Source: Chitinophagaceae bacterium
Lineage (GTDB): Bacteria > Bacteroidota > Bacteroidia > Chitinophagales > Chitinophagaceae
DNA length: 10,702 nt
Assembly: GCA_009996555.1 (NCBI GenBank)
Contig: JAACZX010000473.1
Span: 1 to 10,702, forward strand
Direction: 5' to 3'
The first letter of the stretch is position 1; every line of letters starts with the position of its first letter. This document shows, piece by piece, positions 6,668 to 10,702 of this stretch. A program made the translations under genes and the position numbers. The notes beneath the pieces were generated by a model, which was given only the letters and a program-made list of their open reading frames with translations, was not told the DNA's origin and searched no databases.

Positions 6668-9600
6668 TTATTTGATCAATGTAACAGTTCCGCTCTTCTT
6701 TATTACATTTCCTTTGAAATCCGTGCCTGAAACAATCCACTGGTAAATACCCGGCATCTGACTTTCACCTTTAAAGCTGACATCCGTATCCTGCTCGCGC
6801 TGGTGCCGGTCGCCCTGGTCGGCTGCAACCACAAAGTCTTTTCCTGAAAAAATTACCTGCCCCCACCTGTTATAGACTTTAAAATAATTGAATGTCTTTA
6901 TCCCTACAGGAACAGCCTTCAAAAAATCATTTAAGCCATCGTTATTCGGCGTAAATCCTGAGGGAACAAAAATTTCCGGTTTATCAAAAACAGTAATACG
7001 CACCGTGTCCATTGCCTTACAACCTTCAATGGTACTTGCTATTACACGGTAGGAAATGCTATTTGATAATACTGCAACAGGGTTTTGCAGGCGATTATTG
7101 TTTAAACCCGTTGCAGGTTGCCAGTCAAAATAAACAAAACCAGTACTATTGATGTCATGTACCAGTAACGGTAGCTGTTCTCCTTTAGCGACGGAAGTAT
7201 CATTACCTGCAAATATTTTTGATGGTGGTTTTACCGTAACAGTTACTGATGCATTGTTTAGTGAAGAACAACCGAGAAGATCGGTTACTTTCAGCTGGTA
7301 AGTCGTGGTAGTGGTTGGATTATTGACAGCCACAATGTTGCCTTGGGAATTTTCCAGAAAGCGACCAGGGCTCCAATAGTACTCATTACCACCTTCTCCA
7401 ATCAAGACAGCATTTTGTCCATAACAAATCGTTGTGTCTTTTTTTGCAATTGCCACAGGTGCAGAATTTACTTTCACTTCAACAGAATCGGTTGCCTTAC
7501 AAATACCTTTCGTTACTTCTACATAATATTTCGTTGTGGCCAATGGAGAAGCAAGAGGATTCTGTAGTGAAGCATTGTTCAATGAGGTTGCAGGAGTCCA
7601 GCTAAACTGTGTACCATTTGATGCCGCAATTAATTGCACTGAACTTCCCTCGCAAACAGTTTTATCTTTTTCAGTATTTACATACAACTCGCTTATGAGT
7701 TCTACCTTGGCAGAGATCATGCTCGTGCAGCCATTTGCGTCTGTTACTGCCAGTTGATACGTTCCTTCCGAAAGCCCGCTGAACACATTGCTGTTTACGA
7801 AATTTCCGGCATTGATACGATAGGTATAAGGTGCTTTACCACCTGAAGCCAGTACTTCAAGTTTACCGTTATTATTGACACAAGAGGCAGCAGTTGCTTT
7901 CACTGACAATACCGGCCCCGGTGTGTTTAGTATTGTAACCGGCAGCACAAATTCTGTCTGCAAGGCATCACGAACAATGATCGTATAACTGCCTTGTTTT
8001 AACCCACTGAATGTATTTGATGATTGAAAATTATTATTATCAATCGAATAGGTGTAAGGTGCTGTGCCGTTATCCGCCTGGATTGTAACAGAACCGTTCC
8101 CATATCCACAGGTTTCATTTGTAATAGCGGCCGCCGTTGCAACAATACAACTTTTCGCAACTGATATGTTTACTTTGGTTTTAATACCGACAGTATCACG
8201 AACGGTAATGGTATAATCCCCAGCCTGCAAATTACTAAACTGATTTGATGGTTGATAACTGATGCCATCAAGTGAATACTGATAGGGTCCATAACCGGGA
8301 CTTACTGTTATTGTTATAATCCCATTTTTTTGATCACATATTTCCTGCCGGGATGTTACCATTATTGAAGGGCATCGGGCAGAAATTGTAAACGATTTAC
8401 TGTTAACACAACCATTTTTATCTTTCACAAAAGCTGTGATGAGTGAGTCAGCTCTCACATTATCCAGTGTTATAATTGCGGAATACTGAACACCGTCAAA
8501 ACTGTATAAATAAGGTGCGGTTCCACCTGTTACTCCCAATGTAACCTTTGCATCGCTTTTTACGCAGGAAGCTGGTACAGTATCAAGTTGCAACAACGGA
8601 GAAGTTACTGCATTGATCTGTACGGTTTGTCGAACCACTTTATTTGCGGCATCTTTTACAGCCAGGTTAAAGCTCCCAGGGCTAAGATTATTAAACGTAT
8701 TTCCTGTCACGAAATTTAGTCCGTCCTTAGAAAATAAATAGGGCTCTACCCCATTACTGGCATTAATTTTTACAGCTCCATTGCTCGCTCCACATGTAGC
8801 ATCAGTTAGCTCAACCTGCATTTGTAAACAACTGTAGAGCACTGTTACCTTTGTTGTACCGGTGAAGCCCAGATCATCCCTGATTGTAACAGTATAAGTT
8901 CCTTTCTGCAAGCCCGTAAAGTCAGGGGATGTTTGAAAATTGATTCCGTCAATGGAATACTTGTAAGGCTCTGTTCCCCGAAAACCACCAGCGGTGATAG
9001 AGCCGTCATTACCTGCACAACTTTCAGCAGATGTTACAGCGTTCACAATCGGGCATTTATCAAACACAGTAGCTTTAAGTGAACTCTTTACTCCGTTATC
9101 ATCTTTTACTGTGATTGAATAATTTCCCGGCGTTAAATTCGAAAAGATATTGCTCGCCTGGTAATTGATGCCATCAATACTGTACTGATAAGGTTGCTTG
9201 CCCTGCGCAGCGATTATTTCCAGTTCACCATTACTTCCAAAACATGATGCGGATACAGCCACATATTCAATATACAAAGAACAAAACTCTCCCTTATTAA
9301 AACCCCACATCACTACTTCTCCATTTGCTTTTTTTATATAGTACTGGTACACTCCTGGCCCCAGATTGGAAAAATTTCCGTCGGACTGGTAGTTCACTCC
9401 ATCCAAAGAATACTGATAAGGTCCGTTATTGCCATGCATTGTCAGCGAGGCTTTCGAATTATTCCCACATGCATAACCATTCGTTCCTCCGGCCAATCCA
9501 TTATCAAGACATGCATATATTGCGGTAAACGTACTGAATGAAGTATAAATCCCAATACATCCATTGGCATCCTTTACAAAAAAATCATAAATACCCTGGT

Positions 9601-10264
9601 ATAAATTTGAAAACGTGTTGCTGGTTTGCCAGTTAATACGATCCATGCTGTACATATATGGAGGAGTACCGCCTGTTACCTTTAAACTCATCGAACCATC
9701 TTTCACATTACACTTGCTGGGAACTTTAATTGTTTCAGGCAAAACTTTCACTGGTCCCGGACTAATATCCGTTAAGGTAACAACTTGTTCACCAGTCAAC
9801 CCATTTGCATCCGGTACACGCATTAAAAACGTACCTGCAATAGCAACTGGGAAATTACCCGTTTGCTGTGTGTAAGAACTGTATTGATCAACCTTTGTAT
9901 AAGTGTACGGCGGGGTTCCATTTGTTGCTTCCACAACAATGCTTCCACTGGCGTAACCGCAGGTTGGTTGGGTAGTGGTGATATTTAAAACGATTGAGGA
10001 GTTTGTGACGAATCGTTCTAAATTGAAGTTCTTCCAATTTTTTTCTTCAGAAGACGATAATGGATCCCAAAAAAAATATTGTGTTGGCCCGTCTTGATGA
10101 GTCAACGTATCAAATATTGTAATCTTTCCTGGAAAAATAAATTTGCCATTTATTTCATAATAGGCCTGTACGCCTTTGCTTTGCTTGTAAGATTGAGCTA
10201 TGCCAATTTTAAAGCATAGAAATGTTAATAGGAATGATAAAGGTAATATCTTCAAATAACACAT
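6668..10264 (-). CDS. Large secreted SprB-repeat protein with type IX secretion (type B) sorting domain
   Basis: This 1198-aa surface protein begins with a Sec signal peptide (hydrophobic core LSFLLTFLCF, cleavage probably after GIAQ, residue 24). After a unique region (25-93) come about ten SprB-like repeats of roughly 70-85 residues (94-857) with the pattern C..NGS..V...G..PY.YS.DG..YQ.SN.FS.L..G.Y...VKD..G. Three Ig/PKD-like repeats follow (about 861-932, 936-1012, 1015-1092) with W-P-x-x-x-L-N-N signatures. Residues 1097-1198 (FVPSGFTPNNDGLND, FKVYNRWGQVIF, GTVTLIK) form the gliding-motility-type C-terminal domain that directs type IX secretion and surface attachment. It is likely an adhesin or a gliding-related surface protein, not proven to be SprB. 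Residues 1145-1158 are anomalous (see the separate entry). It is probably the first gene of an operon with the lipoprotein 10 bp downstream. Confidence 0.93.
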   Translation of the reverse strand: MCYLKILPLSFLLTFLCFKIGIAQSYKQSKGVQAYYEINGKFIFPGKITIFDTLTHQDGPTQYFFWDPLSSSEEKNWKNFNLERFVTNSSIVLNITTTQPTCGYASGSIVVEATNGTPPYTYTKVDQYSSYTQQTGNFPVAIAGTFLMRVPDANGLTGEQVVTLTDISPGPVKVLPETIKVPSKCNVKDGSMSLKVTGGTPPYMYSMDRINWQTSNTFSNLYQGIYDFFVKDANGCIGIYTSFSTFTAIYACLDNGLAGGTNGYACGNNSKASLTMHGNNGPYQYSLDGVNYQSDGNFSNLGPGVYQYYIKKANGEVVMWGFNKGEFCSLYIEYVAVSASCFGSNGELEIIAAQGKQPYQYSIDGINYQASNIFSNLTPGNYSITVKDDNGVKSSLKATVFDKCPIVNAVTSAESCAGNDGSITAGGFRGTEPYKYSIDGINFQTSPDFTGLQKGTYTVTIRDDLGFTGTTKVTVLYSCLQMQVELTDATCGASNGAVKINASNGVEPYLFSKDGLNFVTGNTFNNLSPGSFNLAVKDAANKVVRQTVQINAVTSPLLQLDTVPASCVKSDAKVTLGVTGGTAPYLYSFDGVQYSAIITLDNVRADSLITAFVKDKNGCVNSKSFTISARCPSIMVTSRQEICDQKNGIITITVSPGYGPYQYSLDGISYQPSNQFSNLQAGDYTITVRDTVGIKTKVNISVAKSCIVATAAAITNETCGYGNGSVTIQADNGTAPYTYSIDNNNFQSSNTFSGLKQGSYTIIVRDALQTEFVLPVTILNTPGPVLSVKATAASCVNNNGKLEVLASGGKAPYTYRINAGNFVNSNVFSGLSEGTYQLAVTDANGCTSMISAKVELISELYVNTEKDKTVCEGSSVQLIAASNGTQFSWTPATSLNNASLQNPLASPLATTKYYVEVTKGICKATDSVEVKVNSAPVAIAKKDTTICYGQNAVLIGEGGNEYYWSPGRFLENSQGNIVAVNNPTTTTTYQLKVTDLLGCSSLNNASVTVTVKPPSKIFAGNDTSVAKGEQLPLLVHDINSTGFVYFDWQPATGLNNNRLQNPVAVLSNSISYRVIASTIEGCKAMDTVRITVFDKPEIFVPSGFTPNNDGLNDFLKAVPVGIKTFNYFKVYNRWGQVIFSGKDFVVAADQGDRHQREQDTDVSFKGESQMPGIYQWIVSGTDFKGNVIKKSGTVTLIK
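6791..6832 (-). other. GC-rich in-frame anomaly inside the sorting domain
   Basis: About 42 bp of markedly GC-rich sequence sit in an otherwise AT-leaning gene and encode residues 1145-1158, VVAADQGDRHQREQ. In type IX type B domains this spot, between the YNRWGQ..F block and the (K/G)xxQxxGxYxW block, normally reads like GWDG plus a short loop. Here the GWDG motif is missing and the loop is longer, while both flanks are intact and in frame. It may be a small insertion or replacement, or an assembly artefact. Confidence 0.6.
7694..9985 (-). repeat. Ten tandem SprB-type coding repeats
   Basis: The region encodes residues 94-857 of the large surface protein as ten diverged units of about 200-255 bp each. 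Approximate residue starts are 94, 180, 252, 336, 406, 483, 558, 634, 711 and 785. Each has a Cys near its start and the PYxYSxDG core. At the DNA level the units share short imperfect stretches around the codons for that core (for example near 8265, 8945, 9170 and 9400). The units are too diverged to suggest recent duplication. Confidence 0.85.
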
Positions 10265-10291
10265 ACATGATCATTGCCATTGTAAAAAGAT

Positions 10292-10324
10292 CAATCTAAC
10301 TCTTTTATATATTCTTTTTCCAAA
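10292..10324 (-). promoter_or_regulatory. Possible promoter of the surface-protein operon
   Basis: In the 78-bp gap upstream of the large surface-protein gene, the minus strand has TTTG (10324-10321) followed after 22 bp by TAGATTG (10298-10292), a partial match to the Bacteroidetes -33 and -7 pattern. The rest of the gap is AT-rich. The match is imperfect and read-through from the upstream gene is equally possible. Confidence 0.22.
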
Positions 10325-10342
10325 ATAGGTGGCTTAAATTAC

Positions 10343-10702
10343 CTACCTAGAGGATATAGAAAATGTACATACATTTTTTGTTTCAACAATTGCACTCTGG
10401 TCTTTAGAGTATACTTTAAGTGTTATTCGAAAAGTAGATGTCTTTAGCCTCACTATCATCTCCTGGTCAATTTTATCGACTTCGTATTTGAATTTTTTTC
10501 TCTTCTTATGCAAAATTTTTTGTGGTTTTAATCCCATAGTATTTTCGGTAAATATGTCTGAATCAAATTCCTGCCAGACTTTATTAGTATCTAAGCATTC
10601 AATACTAAATATGACATATTTTGATTTTGTACAATTATTGAGTACCTCAAAATCTATAATGCTGTTTCTTTGTACGTTTTTTTTATCGTTTTTACATGTT
10701 AA
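10343..10702 (-). CDS. Hypothetical protein, 5' end outside window
   Basis: An uninterrupted minus-strand frame enters from the right edge and ends with TAG at 10343, giving 119 residues. An internal ATG at 10537 would give only 64 residues, but the frame stays open for 55 codons upstream of it with normal-looking residues (IDFEVLNNCTKSKYVIFSIE, then VWQEFDSDIF). The true start therefore probably lies outside the window. Alternating hydrophobic and polar residues suggest beta strands (KYVIFSIECL, EMIVRLKTSTFRITLKVYSK), as in a small extracytoplasmic beta-sandwich, with a basic KKRKKFKYEV segment in the middle. No family is recognised. It lies 78 bp upstream of the large surface-protein gene in the same direction and could belong to the same transcription unit. 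Confidence 0.6.
   Translation of the reverse strand, partial: LTCKNDKKNVQRNSIIDFEVLNNCTKSKYVIFSIECLDTNKVWQEFDSDIFTENTMGLKPQKILHKKRKKFKYEVDKIDQEMIVRLKTSTFRITLKVYSKDQSAIVETKNVCTFSISSR

Noticed and set aside
10325..10345. Small hairpin (TAGGT and ACCTA arms) after the right-edge gene as a terminator
   Set aside because: The stem has only five bp with a 10-nt loop, and only four T follow, so it is too weak to call.
1..10702. CRISPR array, rRNA, tRNA or insertion sequence
   Set aside because: I saw no regularly spaced short repeats with unique spacers, no tRNA-like cloverleaf and no transposase or terminal repeats. The only tandem repeats are coding SprB units.

Overview
The window looks like chromosomal or element DNA from a Bacteroidota bacterium, probably of the Chitinophagales/Sphingobacteriales type. 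The evidence is a Bacteroidetes-style mobilization cluster (ribbon-helix-helix MobA, relaxase MobB, a coupling protein with a YWFCY-like motif), a stand-alone RadC/JAB protein, and a giant SprB-repeat protein ending in a type IX secretion (gliding motility-type) C-terminal domain. Shine-Dalgarno sequences are mostly absent and one TAnnTTTG -7 box is visible, which also fits.

Left part, 1-3921, minus strand: a mobilization module read right to left. It holds a primase-like CHC2/Toprim protein, a 168-bp gap with a perfect 17-nt palindrome (candidate oriT or operator), the relaxosome accessory protein MobA, the relaxase MobB (overlapping MobA by 16 bp) and, 3 bp further on, a VirD4/TraG-type coupling protein. 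The coupling protein runs off the left edge and is intact as far as it can be read. Together these proteins would recognise and nick an oriT, carry the relaxase and strand to the membrane, and dock it on a mating channel. No integrase, replication gene, tRNA or attachment site is visible, so the kind of element (IME, ICE or plasmid) cannot be decided here.

Middle, 3922-5715: a divergent intergenic region leads into two plus-strand genes of unknown function (93 and 181 aa). They converge on a minus-strand radC that ends in a clear intrinsic terminator. Upstream of radC is a 108-nt segment that folds, on the radC-sense strand, into a three-stem structure with a 7-bp pseudoknot. It is a strong candidate for a cis-acting structured RNA, possibly a member of the described Bacteroidetes radC RNA motif.

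Right part, 5716-10702, minus strand: a cell-surface operon. A 1198-aa secreted protein has ten SprB-like repeats, three Ig/PKD-like repeats and a type B sorting domain. Ten bp downstream of its stop is a predicted 313-aa lipoprotein of DUF6263 type. Upstream is the 3' part of another gene that enters from the right edge. The sorting domain carries an odd GC-rich stretch of about 42 bp where the family's conserved GWDG-like segment is expected. Whether this surface operon is element cargo or flanking chromosome cannot be told from the window.
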